A DNA stretch of 30,288 nt from an uncultured Bacteroidales bacterium (lineage in GTDB: Bacteria; Bacteroidota; Bacteroidia; Bacteroidales; WCHB1-69): positions 1 to 30,288 of the forward strand of contig CALDIA010000138.1 of the NCBI GenBank assembly GCA_937901455.1. Direction: 5' to 3'. Made by a program: the position numbers and the translations under genes. Of the stretch, positions 16,501-25,173 are shown piece after piece. Every line of letters begins with the position of its first letter. The first letter of the stretch is position 1. The notes below the pieces were generated by a model. It made no database searches. It saw only the letters and a list, made by a program, of their open reading frames with translations, and was not told the origin of the DNA.

Positions 16501-19499
16501 GGAAACTGCTGGAATCCCGCTGGATCAACTTGTCGCAGAGTACCTGCGCGTTCAGTGTTTCCGTACCGGATTCTATCGATGGGAGAGTATGCGTGCACCT
16601 CTTCACGATGCAGAATGGCCACGCCTACGATGTGATCAAGACGGTGTGCATCCCGAACACGCGACAGCAGATTCAGGTGCAGGTGGTCCGCTTTAAGAAC
16701 AAGACATTGCCTGGCAGTCAGGAAGAATACCAATTGCGATTAGTCGATAAGGATGGGAACCCCGTGCAGGCGGAGATGTTGTGCACCATGTACGACTACT
16801 CGTTGGATGCCTTGGGGGTGAACCATCATTTAGGCTATAATATGTTGTTGCACCATGCTCGATATGAGCATGAGCTCTCCGCTATTTACACTTCACGTTA
16901 CGGCTTTTCCTATGCGAATACGAATTTTGGCGAGCTTAAAGACTATCCTTCTGTTGATTTCAATTTTTTGTCATTCAATGACAACCCTCGGATGTTTCTT
17001 GCCAAGAATTCTTTTGCAATGGCAAGTAGATCAGTGAATGGTGACGTGTTTGATTTAGCCATGGATGAAGTTGTTATTGCTGATGCAGGTGCGGCAGTCC
17101 CTGAAAACTTTGCCACAGCAGCCGTGCAATTTGAGTGGGATGGGGATTTGGTTGAAGGGGAGGCTGTTTCCCAAAAGGAAGAGGTGCAGGTACGTGCCAA
17201 TTTTGACGAGACGGCCTTCTTCTATCCCATGTTGCGCACCGATGAGGAGGGCAATGTCTTTGTTTCCTTCACCATGCCGGAGTCGCTGACCAAGTGGAAA
17301 ATGCAGGGTATTGCGCACAATCCCGACTTGCAGTATGGCCGTATTGAGAAGTATGTGCAGACGCACAAGGAGGTGATGCTGGTGCCCAACGCACCGCGGT
17401 TTCTGCGCGAGGGCGACACGATGGTGTTTTCTGCCAAAGTGGTCAACAGGTCAACCTCCGAAATCAAAGGTTATGTTACGCTCCAGTTTTTTGACGCGGT
17501 CACGCAGGCGCCCGTTGCCATGGCCGACAACTTCCTTCCGGTTCCTTATAGCATTGCTGCAGGCGGGGTGCAGGAGGTGCACTTTGAGGTGGCGGTCCCT
17601 TTTGGCCTCTCGGCGGTCAACTACCGGATGATTGCCCGCAATCTGTCGCCCGAAGCGTTGCCGGGCGATGGTGAGGAAAAGATGCTGCCCGTGCTCACGA
17701 ACCGTATCCTCGTAACCGAGACAATGCCGTTGCATATATCCGGGGTGGGGGAGAAGCGGTTTACCTTTGACCGTTTGCGCCAAAGTTTCACAAACCCCAA
17801 CGGTACGCTGGAACATTATAAGCTTACCATGGAATTTACCCCCAATCCGATATGGTATGCCCTGCAGGCGATGCCCTATCTGATGGAATATCCGCACGAA
17901 TGCAACGAGCAGGTGTTCAGTCGTTTCTACTCTAATAAGATTGCGTCTGCCATTATAAACGCCAATCCCCGAATCAAGGAGACCTTTGAGCGTTGGCAGT
18001 TGGAGTCGCCCGATGCATTCTGTTCTGCATTAGAGAAAAACCAAGAGTTGAAGCAGGTGGTGTTAGAGGAAACCCCTTGGGTGTTGGATGCCCAGCGTGA
18101 AGGGGCCAACAAGCAGAATGTAGCCATTCTCTTTGATCTGAAACGCATGGCCAATGAAGAGAAAAAGGCCTTGCAGCATTTGTCTAAAATGCAAAATCGC
18201 GATGGAGGGTGGGCCTGGTTCTCCGACGGCGAATCAGATGCGTATATCACCACCCATATCGTGGCGGGCTTCGGCCATCTCAATGCCCTTTCTATTCCGG
18301 TTGACAATGTCAACATGATATATAAGGCCGTTGAATACATGGATGCCCAGATGCAAAAGCGTTACAAAGAGCGGAAGAAGTTGGGTTTCATATGCTATAA
18401 CGAAACGCATTATCTGTATGCCCGCAGTTTCTTTTTGAGTAAGCAGATTGCCAAGCAATATAAAAGTGCCTACGACACTTGTTACAAGGCCACTATGAAG
18501 GATTGGAAGAGCCAGTCGTATTACACGCAGGCTATGTTGGCATTGGTGGCCTACCGCAATGGTGATAGAACTGTGGCGTTGCAGATTCTACAATACTTGA
18601 AGTCGATGGCCCAGCATGACGAGGAGATGGGTATGTTTTGGAAGGAGCAAGGTCATGGATATTGCTGGTATGAACGTCCCATTGAGCGTCAGGCGATGTT
18701 GATAGAGGCATTCCACACCATCACTCCGGAGGATGAAGCATCTGTTGAGGAGATGCAGTTGTGGTTGTTGAAGCAGAAGCAGACACAACATTGGGGCACC
18801 ACTAAAGCCACTACCGAGGCTATCTATGCATTAATGTTCAATAAGGCTGATGTAGTGGAGAGTGATGCCACAGTGACGGTTGGTGGTCATGCTTATCCGG
18901 ATGCCGATACGCCTGTGGAGTTAGGTAGCGGCTACTTCGAGACCAGCTGGGATGGACACGATATTATCCCCGAAATGTCAGAGGTGGTCGTGCGCAAAGG
19001 AGACCCAGGTCCTGCTTGGGGAGGAGTTTATTGGCAGTATTTTGAGCATATAGACAAGGTTTCTGAAAGCGACGATCGCAATTTGAAGATACAGAAGGAT
19101 CTCTTCAAAGTTGTCAATAACGGGCAGCATGAGGTGCTGACGCCTATCATGGAGGAGAGTCCCTTGCAGGTGGGCGACAGGGTGCGTGTACGGGTGGTGC
19201 TCACGAGCGACCGCGATATGGAGTATGTACACATGAAGGACATGCGGGCGGCTGCTTTCGAACCCGTGAATGTTTTCTCACAACACAAGTACCAGGATGG
19301 GCTCAGTTATTATGAGTCCACCAAAGATGTTGCCACCCATTTTTTCATAGAAAGGCTGCCAAAGGGTAAGTATGTGTTTGAGTATATGCTAACTGTCACG
19401 ATGGCGGGCACGTATAGCAATGGCATTACGCACATAGAGTGCATGTATGCGCCGGAGTTCCAGTCGCATTCGCAAGGTATTCGAGTGAAGGTGGAGTAG
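13569..19499 (+). CDS. Alpha-2-macroglobulin family protein with thioester motif
   Basis: 1976 residues, or 1969 if the second Met (13590, MKRIFFLITLMIITIPMFAQ, a clean signal peptide) is used, which I prefer. No lipobox Cys, so periplasmic or secreted rather than a lipoprotein. After an N-terminal helical region (to ~340) come macroglobulin beta domains: TGEPISGATVMYEH (~482), the family hallmark FFTDRSLYRPGQKVYFKG (~559) and KVEEYKRPTFEVTID (~660). A variable stretch at ~1150-1205 may be the bait region. The A2M domain (TMPESLTKWKMQGIAHN) is at ~1235. The thioester motif C-N-E-Q is at 1445-1448, in YPHECNEQVFSRFYSN, followed by the alpha-toroid (DGGWAWFSDGESDAYITTHI, ~1543; HWGTTKATTEAIYALM, ~1740). 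Such proteins trap proteases covalently. The pbpC partner known from enterobacteria is absent. It ends 5 bases from the convergent argS. Confidence 0.9.
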   Translation: MDNFYSLMKRIFFLITLMIITIPMFAQEKAKQIAKIWRDIEHVSQKYDDRMDSIYQIICQNIETSQNDEEMLAIWHSCLAQFYQMYAEQVWLIERTEMAETPADFKEWDRRTLLRHADEQWRLSLTHTQRLQTSPIEMWKPLLNDTSDLSLTPSLYDVLALRYQDYLLSADRLAWENFDNLPLADLWDIDAFHKAEIPLSENPTRLQQLMLLYQEWSQYLYELPQKRAFIFRTLSRYKTMHQHNMDLQNDDFWFVGQLHRLEKSFNGYDGEEILFYTIGETYRERAKNYDMGQTADADFKDDYIRAVEYFEKAIALSPTSPSGMNAKVQLAQIKASSLDDIYPTTASFTVAPERPALAILRYANLPSCWLTIYKMSYDDFMALKSDFSKKKLSKLSKFKIVYKEQVVLPEHHDYRSHTGYVEIPALPVGSYFVIVSETPVHSGEISNSKAFFHQVSDMEILKTGRSDNCTLLVVNRTTGEPISGATVMYEHAGYDSNDRSPKSGVAVSNAKGFVNIKVPNARYLKLYSVKWNSQILSLDQFSSRYGWNRPGNYVSQTGTFFTDRSLYRPGQKVYFKGILREESVKNGESVYMKVMPHTNVKVLLRDVNRSIVDQQLLTTNEYGSVEGTFELPVGGLTGEFTLEYSVEGISMTQHGVTFKVEEYKRPTFEVTIDQPKETFLIGQTVRVEGMAEAFAGYGIADAQVQYTVQRVVTYPWCRYWRPRPTESEQVALGETHTDADGRFHIDFLAKEYRTGEPHPMYNFKVEVTVTDLNGETHTGATFVTISDIPVLLSADIPDELLLDDLQMRFPVSLTNISSQPVSGKVQYQILSLKTPSDFLYPLKEVAEEFVTEEAAVRKDFPLIDFAENHKRDCWVSHLIERGEIAIDKSEPAFFYLSDLQNLSEGYYKIVFFMEYAPDQRVEKEYIIYVYSRGKKKCTAYEALWVAAPEQIEAGETLQVTVGSYLRDAQVLYEVSINGKLLESRWINLSQSTCAFSVSVPDSIDGRVCVHLFTMQNGHAYDVIKTVCIPNTRQQIQVQVVRFKNKTLPGSQEEYQLRLVDKDGNPVQAEMLCTMYDYSLDALGVNHHLGYNMLLHHARYEHELSAIYTSRYGFSYANTNFGELKDYPSVDFNFLSFNDNPRMFLAKNSFAMASRSVNGDVFDLAMDEVVIADAGAAVPENFATAAVQFEWDGDLVEGEAVSQKEEVQVRANFDETAFFYPMLRTDEEGNVFVSFTMPESLTKWKMQGIAHNPDLQYGRIEKYVQTHKEVMLVPNAPRFLREGDTMVFSAKVVNRSTSEIKGYVTLQFFDAVTQAPVAMADNFLPVPYSIAAGGVQEVHFEVAVPFGLSAVNYRMIARNLSPEALPGDGEEKMLPVLTNRILVTETMPLHISGVGEKRFTFDRLRQSFTNPNGTLEHYKLTMEFTPNPIWYALQAMPYLMEYPHECNEQVFSRFYSNKIASAIINANPRIKETFERWQLESPDAFCSALEKNQELKQVVLEETPWVLDAQREGANKQNVAILFDLKRMANEEKKALQHLSKMQNRDGGWAWFSDGESDAYITTHIVAGFGHLNALSIPVDNVNMIYKAVEYMDAQMQKRYKERKKLGFICYNETHYLYARSFFLSKQIAKQYKSAYDTCYKATMKDWKSQSYYTQAMLALVAYRNGDRTVALQILQYLKSMAQHDEEMGMFWKEQGHGYCWYERPIERQAMLIEAFHTITPEDEASVEEMQLWLLKQKQTQHWGTTKATTEAIYALMFNKADVVESDATVTVGGHAYPDADTPVELGSGYFETSWDGHDIIPEMSEVVVRKGDPGPAWGGVYWQYFEHIDKVSESDDRNLKIQKDLFKVVNNGQHEVLTPIMEESPLQVGDRVRVRVVLTSDRDMEYVHMKDMRAAAFEPVNVFSQHKYQDGLSYYESTKDVATHFFIERLPKGKYVFEYMLTVTMAGTYSNGITHIECMYAPEFQSHSQGIRVKVE

Positions 19500-19504
19500 G
19501 GGAG

Positions 19505-21295
19505 TTACATCCTCTCGGGCACATCTATGCCGAGCAGTTGCATGCCGTTGCGAATGGTCAGGGCCGTAAGGGCGGTGATTTGCAACCGCACTTGTCGCTT
19601 GAAAGTGTCACACTCCTTCAAGATGGGCGTTTCTTGATAGAAATGGTTGTATTGTTTGGCCAGATCATAGATGTAATTGGCCAAGATGGCAGGGCTAAGG
19701 TTTTCGCCAGCGGCAGCGACAGTGCCTGGGAAGAGGTGCAACATTTTCGCCAGCGTGCGTTCTTCATCATCCAACACCATGTTGCTGGGCAGGGCATCCT
19801 GCCAAGCCAGTTGTTGTTCATCGGCTTTACGCAGTAAGGAGCGGATACGGGCGTGGGTGTATTGAATAAAAGGCCCGGTGTTGCCGTTAAAGTCAATGGA
19901 TTCCTCAGGGTTGAAGAGCATATTTTTGGCGGGGTCCACTTTCAGAATAAAGTATTTAAGTGCGCCCAGTCCGACCATTTCATACAGTTTGTCAGCTTCT
20001 TCGGGAGAGAATTGGAATTTTCCGAGGGCTTCGGTACTGAGTCGGGCCTCTTCGTGCATGGCATCCATCAGGTCGTCGGCATCCACTACGGTGCCTTCGC
20101 GAGACTTCATTTTGCCATTGGGTAGTTCCACCATGCCATAGGAGAGGTGGTATATGCTGTTGCCGAAGGGGCGTTCAAGCTTTTTGTCCAAGATGAGCTT
20201 GAGCACATCGAAGTGATAGTTTTGCTCGTTGCCCACCACATATATCATTTTCTGTGGGTGGTACTCTTCTTGTCGGAGTTGAGCCGTGCCAATGTCTTGG
20301 GTGATATATACAGAGGTGCCGTCTTTGCGAAGGAGTACCTTTTCGTCCAGGCCTTCCGATTCGAGGTTGACACGCACGGAGCCATCGTTGTGTCTGTAGA
20401 AGGCGCCCTTGTTGAGGCCTTCTTCCACGAGAGTTTTTCCGAGTAGATAGGTTTCCGATTCGTGGTATATTTTGTCGAAATGGATGCCGAGGCGTTCGTA
20501 GGTTTGGTCGAAGCCATTATACACCCATTCGTTCATTTGTTGCCACAACTTGCGCACTGCTGGGTCGCCGGCCTCCCACTTGCGGAGCATTTCGCGAGCT
20601 TCGAGCATGATGGGTGCTTGTTGTTCGGCTTCTTCAGGGGTGCATCCTTGTGCAAGGAGCTGCTGTTGCTCCTCTTTGTAGTGTTTGTCGAAGGCCACAT
20701 AGTAGTTGCCCACGAGGTGGTCGCCCTTGATGCCGCTGCTCTCTGGTGTTTCGCCATTGCCATAGCGGAGCCAAGCCACCATTGACTTGCAGATGTGGAT
20801 GCCGCGGTCGTTGACGAGGTTCACTTGCACGACAGGGTGCCCGCAGGCTTGTACGATACGGGAGACGGCGAGTCCTATGAGATTGTTGCGGACATGACCT
20901 AAGTGTAGGGGTTTGTTTGTGTTAGGAGAGGAGTATTCGATCAGTATAGGGGCTTCTTCAATAGGTGTGGCGATACCATAGGAGGTGTCGTTGTAATAAG
21001 AGGCAATATGGTTGGTCCAAAAGCTGTCGCGAATAGAGATATTCACGTAGCCTTTCACTACATTGTAAGATTGAATTATATCTAAAGATTGGCATAGGAG
21101 GTCGCCAATTTCCTTGCCGAGGGCATCGGGTGTTTTATGTGCGGTTTTGAGGTAGGGGAACACCACGATGGTACGGTCGCCCTGAAATTCCTTGCGGGTG
21201 GGTTGAATAAGTTTTGGGTCAGCGTCTATAGTGATATTATAGAGGCTTTTGAGGGCGTTGGCCAATGCGTTGGCGAGGGTTTGTTCAAGGGTCAT
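19505..21295 (-). CDS. argS: Arginyl-tRNA synthetase
   Basis: 596 residues from the ATG at 21293-21295 (MTLEQTLANALANALKSLYN). The frame stays open upstream to 21487, but that extension crosses the promoter region and is not family-like, and the normal ArgRS length is close to 600. Visible: the N-terminal arginyl-specific additional domain, H-L-G-H at residues 131-134 in YSSPNTNKPLHLGHVRNNLI (class I HIGH signature), MKSREGTVVDADDLMD (degenerate KMSKS region typical of ArgRS), and the anticodon-binding DALR domain with IQYTHARIRSLLRK and the C-terminus LTIRNGMQLLGIDVPERM. It charges tRNA-Arg in the cytoplasm. It is convergent with the macroglobulin gene with only 5 bases between stop codons and no terminator there. 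A possible -7 element TATCTTCG lies at 21318-21325. Confidence 0.97.
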   Translation of the reverse strand: MTLEQTLANALANALKSLYNITIDADPKLIQPTRKEFQGDRTIVVFPYLKTAHKTPDALGKEIGDLLCQSLDIIQSYNVVKGYVNISIRDSFWTNHIASYYNDTSYGIATPIEEAPILIEYSSPNTNKPLHLGHVRNNLIGLAVSRIVQACGHPVVQVNLVNDRGIHICKSMVAWLRYGNGETPESSGIKGDHLVGNYYVAFDKHYKEEQQQLLAQGCTPEEAEQQAPIMLEAREMLRKWEAGDPAVRKLWQQMNEWVYNGFDQTYERLGIHFDKIYHESETYLLGKTLVEEGLNKGAFYRHNDGSVRVNLESEGLDEKVLLRKDGTSVYITQDIGTAQLRQEEYHPQKMIYVVGNEQNYHFDVLKLILDKKLERPFGNSIYHLSYGMVELPNGKMKSREGTVVDADDLMDAMHEEARLSTEALGKFQFSPEEADKLYEMVGLGALKYFILKVDPAKNMLFNPEESIDFNGNTGPFIQYTHARIRSLLRKADEQQLAWQDALPSNMVLDDEERTLAKMLHLFPGTVAAAGENLSPAILANYIYDLAKQYNHFYQETPILKECDTFKRQVRLQITALTALTIRNGMQLLGIDVPERM

Positions 21296-21453
21296 TGGAT
21301 ACAAATGTTTTGAGCTGCGAAGATACAAAAAATGTGGGAGAATCGGGTAAGGGCGCTTTGAATACTGCTCTATTTTCCCTTTTTCAATAGATACATGTTG
21401 ACCATAGTTTTGTAAGTGGTTGCTATACAGAGAAATATTTTTTTTTAATACCA

Positions 21454-21484
21454 TTGTAATTGTTAAATAAAAATAATATATTTG
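21454..21484 (+). promoter_or_regulatory. Bacteroidetes-type promoter for the IS1595-type transposase gene
   Basis: TTG at 21454-21456, 20 bases, then TATATTTG at 21477-21484, a full -7 consensus. The start codon at 21526 is about 35 bases after the expected transcription start. Confidence 0.55.
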
Positions 21485-21525
21485 CAAAGTAAAAACAAAA
21501 TCATTTAATAATAATTGTAGATACT

Positions 21526-22365
21526 ATGAAAATTAATCTGATTAGAGAGTTCTCTTCTATGAGACAATTATCTGTCTATTTTAAAAATGAGAAGCAGTGC
21601 AGGGAATTTTTAGCATTTCAGAGATGGAAAGGGACTCCAAAGTGTCCATATTGCGGTCATGATCACATATATCACAAATGCGATGGCCGATATGCGTGCG
21701 CTGGATGTGGAAATACCTTTTCAGTTTTGGTTGGGACCGTGTTCCAGAATACGAAATTGCCGTTAATAGTCTGGTTTAAGGCGATTTACCTGGTCTCTAA
21801 TAGTAAACAAGGAATATCATCTTGCCAACTATCGATGATTTTGGGTGTAACTCAAAAAACAGCATGGTTTATATTGCATAAAATCAGAATATTGATGAAG
21901 CAGCGAGATGATGAGTTCGAGGATGTGGTCCAGGGGAATATAGAACTTAGAGAGAGTAATAAAGGCACTTTATTTTGGGTTAGGATTCCGTTTAAAATAC
22001 ATAATATTCATCCGAAAGTTCTCAAATATGTGCAACCGGGGAGTCGCATATTTACTGATTACAATCTTTGTGCTCAGAGTTTGTTTGATAGTGAGTATGA
22101 AATATATAAGATAGAAGATCCTTACCCGTTATATGCCCATACTCGAAGTTTTCAGAGTGAAAATATCGTTGATGGATTTTGGTTGCAATTGAAACGATTA
22201 GTAATGGGGGTTTGTCATTTTGTTTCAGCTGCGCATTTTCATCGTTATATATATGAAGTGCTATTCAGAAAGCAACATGCTCGCTTGCCAAATTCTAAAC
22301 GATTTTATAAGCTTATGAATCGTATTGAACAAGCGATTCCATACAAAGTTGTGAGGCCAAGGTGA
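21526..22365 (+). CDS. IS1595-family (ISXO2-like) transposase, probably catalytically dead
   Basis: 279 residues. N-terminal zinc ribbon with C40-P-Y-C43 and C58-A-G-C61, then the helical region (LPLIVWFKAIYLVSNSKQGI, LSMILGVTQKTAWFILHKIR) and the C-terminal part of the DDE domain (VQPGSRIFTDYN, FHRYIYEVLFRKQHA), all typical of IS1595 transposases. The region that should carry the first catalytic Asp (I-E-V-D-E-T-Y-V-G-G in active members) reads I-E-L-R-E-S at 139-144 and is followed by an apparent deletion of tens of residues. The second Asp (D178 in FTDYN) is kept. The usual Glu in N-x-I-E-x-F-W is replaced by Asp (N-I-V-D-G-F-W, 213-219). The frame is intact and has its own promoter. It is AT-richer than its neighbours. 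I found no convincing terminal inverted repeats. It is a relic or a co-opted DNA-binding protein. Confidence 0.8.
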   Translation: MKINLIREFSSMRQLSVYFKNEKQCREFLAFQRWKGTPKCPYCGHDHIYHKCDGRYACAGCGNTFSVLVGTVFQNTKLPLIVWFKAIYLVSNSKQGISSCQLSMILGVTQKTAWFILHKIRILMKQRDDEFEDVVQGNIELRESNKGTLFWVRIPFKIHNIHPKVLKYVQPGSRIFTDYNLCAQSLFDSEYEIYKIEDPYPLYAHTRSFQSENIVDGFWLQLKRLVMGVCHFVSAAHFHRYIYEVLFRKQHARLPNSKRFYKLMNRIEQAIPYKVVRPR

Positions 22366-22534
22366 TATCATATAAGTAACAATTGAATAAGTATAATCGA
22401 AAAATGAAAATGTAGTTTGGTCAACTGGTATCTATTGAAGATTATGTGTCGAATCACCATCGGCCGAGACTTCTCAATTATAGTTCAGTTTGTAAAACAC
22501 CAGGACTCACAGTCATACATGGAATACACTCCTC

Positions 22535-22566
22535 AAAAAAATAACTGCCCTGCAGGGCAGTTATTT
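22535..22566 (-). terminator. Perfect 28-base palindrome, terminator of the FKBP gene
   Basis: Bases 22539-22566 are a perfect palindrome centred on TGCA (arm AAATAACTGCCCTG), and on the minus strand the stem runs into ATTTTTTT, a good intrinsic terminator 7 bases after the FKBP stop. On the plus strand a T-run is weak, so it mainly acts leftward. Bases 22366-22534 hold no gene that I can support. Confidence 0.75.
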
Positions 22567-22572
22567 GGGGGG

Positions 22573-23244
22573 TTATTCAAAAGAGAGCAACTCGATTTCA
22601 AATATCAGTGTGGCGCCGCCGGGAATCACACCACCAGCCCCTTGGTCGCCGTAGGCCAGTTCTGAAGGGATGTAGAATATGTACTTGGAACCTGCATTCA
22701 TCAACTGCAACCCTTCTGTCCAGCCCCTGATGACTTGGTCAAGGCCAAAGGAAATCGGTTGGCCGGTTTGCTCCGTGGAGTCAAAAACCGTGCCGTCAAG
22801 CAGTGTGCCCTTGTAATGAACTGTCACTTTGCTCTTGGCGGTCGGCTTGGGACCCTCACCCTGACGTACAATCTTATATTGCAAACCGGAAGCGGTGACT
22901 TGCACCCCCTCCTTGTTCTTGTTCTCCTCTAAGAATTGTTTGCCCTTTGCTTTCTCGACGTTGGCTTGGTTATTACGGTTGTTCATTATCTCCTGCTGCA
23001 ATTCGCCAAAGATAACGTTCATCTGTTCATCGGTGAACTTGTTCTGGTTGGCAAGACCGTCACGCAAGCCATCCATGAAGGCTTGCATGTCCACGTTCAG
23101 TCCGTCACGCATGAGACCCAAGCCCATGTTGGCGCCTATGGCGTAGCTTCTTTGTTGTTCTTTCGTCATTTCTGTTTGGGATTTTAAGGTTGTGGTGATG
23201 CCTATACACAACAGGCATACACATAATGTTGTTATCTTTCTCAT
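22573..23244 (-). CDS. FKBP-type peptidyl-prolyl cis-trans isomerase (Mip/FkpA-like)
   Basis: 223 residues. Signal peptide MRKITTLCVCLLCIGITTTL with no good lipobox, so periplasmic or exported. The N-terminal helical dimerisation domain of FkpA/Mip proteins is at ~26-105 (QQRSYAIGANMGLGLMRDGL, FMDGLRDGLANQNKFTDEQM). The FKBP domain is at ~115-223, with VTVHYKGTLLDGTVFDSTEQ, VIRGWTEGLQLMNAGSKYIF and IPSELAYGDQGAGGVIPGGA, including the conserved Tyr, Phe/Asp, Trp and Ile-Pro residues of the active pocket. It catalyses proline isomerisation during folding of exported proteins. It has its own -7 element and a strong terminator, so it is a single-gene transcription unit, separate from the operon behind it. 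Confidence 0.95.
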   Translation of the reverse strand: MRKITTLCVCLLCIGITTTLKSQTEMTKEQQRSYAIGANMGLGLMRDGLNVDMQAFMDGLRDGLANQNKFTDEQMNVIFGELQQEIMNNRNNQANVEKAKGKQFLEENKNKEGVQVTASGLQYKIVRQGEGPKPTAKSKVTVHYKGTLLDGTVFDSTEQTGQPISFGLDQVIRGWTEGLQLMNAGSKYIFYIPSELAYGDQGAGGVIPGGATLIFEIELLSFE

Positions 23245-23267
23245 TGTGGTTGATTTTTTATGGGCTG

Positions 23268-23275
23268 CAAAAGTA
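23268..23275 (-). promoter_or_regulatory. -7 element for the FKBP gene
   Basis: Minus strand TACTTTTG followed by C, a full TAnnTTTG match, 24 bases upstream of the ATG. No clear TTG was seen at the -33 distance. Confidence 0.45.
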
Positions 23276-23310
23276 GTAAAAAGAATTGAATGATACGATA
23301 TTTTTTTATA

Positions 23311-25173
23311 TTAATGTGATTCTGCTGAATCAAGAAGCTGTAAGATGCTGTCATTTCGCGCCTGAGCGATGCTGTCTTCCTTGATACGGATCCGCTCTTT
23401 CTCACAATTCTTATAGATGGCAGTCACCGGCATATTCTCAATCTTGAATACTTCCAAGGCCGAGTCGGGAGGCCAGAGACCGTTGCGGAGCATAGTGGCG
23501 GGCACATCGTTGCAGAAGGATATGTAAAAGTCCCATGTGGTGTCTGATGCATGATAAGGCAAATGTTTCAGAACCATGGTGGTGTCGTGGGCAAAGAACA
23601 GGTCGCAGGCATGGTTGCCGTTGGTGCCAATCACCCAAGTGGGGCTGACCTCGTGGCGAATCTCGTTCCGGCGAATGTAGCTCTTCAGCCACTGCGCCGC
23701 CATCTTGTTGGCTTCGTTGTCGTACTGAATGGTGTACTTGGCGTATGCATTGTGGATGCCCCCTGACAACTCGTTGAAGTAGATGAAAGAGAGCGGATGG
23801 TTGAGTACAATGTGTCGGACGGGAAGTATGGAGAAAAAGGCAATAAGACCAATGACCACGGTGTTTGTGTAGATGTCGTTGATAGAACGTAACGCATTCT
23901 CCACACCACCAGCCGCCAAAAGCATGAACAGGGGATAGATGGCAAAGTAGATGGCCCACATGGTGTCGGGGTTCATGTAGTTGTTGCGCACACGATGTAT
24001 GCAGAAAAAGAATGTATATAGAAATATGAATACCGAATAGGGCTTTAGAGTCCGGATTGCGTTCTTGATGAAAACGAAAAACAAGACAAACCCCAACAGC
24101 ACTACTAATGGAATGGTGATGAACAAAAAATGGATGAAGTACCGGCTGGGAAAGTTGTCAGGTCCAATGATTTTGCCGGCAAACAGCTGGTTGTCGGCCA
24201 CAGGGTAGTTGACAGTGAGCAGCGAGAAGGCATCCCGCGGCGACACTACCGACTTGACCAGAAAACCAGTGCCGATGGCATGTGTCAAGTACACAACGCC
24301 CGTAATGCCCACCAATATCAATACCAGCGTGCCCAACGATTTCAAGTACTCCCATGTGAAGAATTTGCGAATGGGATTATAAATCAGGAAATTGAGCAAA
24401 GCAAAGACAAACAAAAAATGAATAAGCACAAACCCGGCATTGAAGGTGGACAATGCAATGAGCATGCCCATGATAATCTTGATGACGCGGTAAATACGTA
24501 TGACTGGAATCTCCCGGCAGAAGTAATATAGCTGCACTATGGTGAAGACAAACCCAAAAGCGAAGGTTACATCGGTGACATTGCTTATAGCGTAACCCAG
24601 AAACCGTGGCGATATGAATAGAAAGAAAGCTGTGAAAAATGCCGCTCGCCAGTTGTAGGCCAATCGCATGAGTATACTCAGATAAAGAATGAGTAACCAT
24701 CCAAAGATGGCACTGATCAGATGCTTGGCTATGAAGATGTCTTTGGCATGAATTAACTTCCCAATGGAAAAGATGATTAGGTCGATGTACTGCGCCTGGG
24801 TGGAAGCGTAAGGGTGTGCCTTGTATGCGTCTGGATCACCTTTGTGGTGGAAGTGGTTGTACACAAGCTCTGTGTATTTGTTCTGCTCAACCTCCCTGTC
24901 GGAGATGCCCACATGGCGACTGCCCCAAATCATCACTACTAACATGATAATCATCATTGTGAATAGGATGTATTTGAAAATGTCGTCACTGTCTTTGATC
25001 TCCAAATTGAACAGCCCGCGGGTGGCCTTGTACCGTATGTGCTGCTGCCGCTGTTTCGAGATACGAAATCGCATCACCTCATCGTCAAACATCTCATGCG
25101 AATAGGAAAACCAATTGACGATTCGCTGTACTTGTCGCTTCAAATAGTTAAATATGTTGAATTTAGCAGGCAT
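23311..25173 (-). CDS. Multi-spanning membrane protein, glycosyltransferase (GT-C/PMT-like)
   Basis: 620 residues. A basic cytoplasmic N-terminus (~1-75) is followed by about ten hydrophobic segments between ~76 and 450 (IFKYILFTMMIIMLVVMIWG, ISAIFGWLLILYLSILMRLA, FTAFFLFISPRFLGYAISNV, FLFVFALLNFLIYNPI, LVLILVGITGVVYL, FITIPLVVLLGFVLFFVFIK). A soluble C-terminal domain of ~170 residues follows. The first external loop, right after TM1, carries acidic residues (GISDREVEQN), the place where GT-C enzymes such as protein mannosyltransferases hold their catalytic acid. This topology suggests transfer of a sugar from a lipid-phosphate donor to a protein or glycan at the outer face of the inner membrane; it is inferred, not shown. 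It is the last gene of an operon with the protease and WbqC genes, overlapping the latter by 11 bases. Confidence 0.7.
   Translation of the reverse strand: MPAKFNIFNYLKRQVQRIVNWFSYSHEMFDDEVMRFRISKQRQQHIRYKATRGLFNLEIKDSDDIFKYILFTMMIIMLVVMIWGSRHVGISDREVEQNKYTELVYNHFHHKGDPDAYKAHPYASTQAQYIDLIIFSIGKLIHAKDIFIAKHLISAIFGWLLILYLSILMRLAYNWRAAFFTAFFLFISPRFLGYAISNVTDVTFAFGFVFTIVQLYYFCREIPVIRIYRVIKIIMGMLIALSTFNAGFVLIHFLFVFALLNFLIYNPIRKFFTWEYLKSLGTLVLILVGITGVVYLTHAIGTGFLVKSVVSPRDAFSLLTVNYPVADNQLFAGKIIGPDNFPSRYFIHFLFITIPLVVLLGFVLFFVFIKNAIRTLKPYSVFIFLYTFFFCIHRVRNNYMNPDTMWAIYFAIYPLFMLLAAGGVENALRSINDIYTNTVVIGLIAFFSILPVRHIVLNHPLSFIYFNELSGGIHNAYAKYTIQYDNEANKMAAQWLKSYIRRNEIRHEVSPTWVIGTNGNHACDLFFAHDTTMVLKHLPYHASDTTWDFYISFCNDVPATMLRNGLWPPDSALEVFKIENMPVTAIYKNCEKERIRIKEDSIAQARNDSILQLLDSAESH

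Noticed and set aside
21390..22430. Terminal inverted repeats of the IS1595-type element
   Set aside because: Only an 8-base match (GTTGACCA near 21397 and TGGTCAAC near 22418) was found, which is close to chance over these distances.
22417..22665. Plus-strand 82-codon open frame after the transposase
   Set aside because: It runs through the palindromic terminator and into the FKBP gene in antisense; no coding features.
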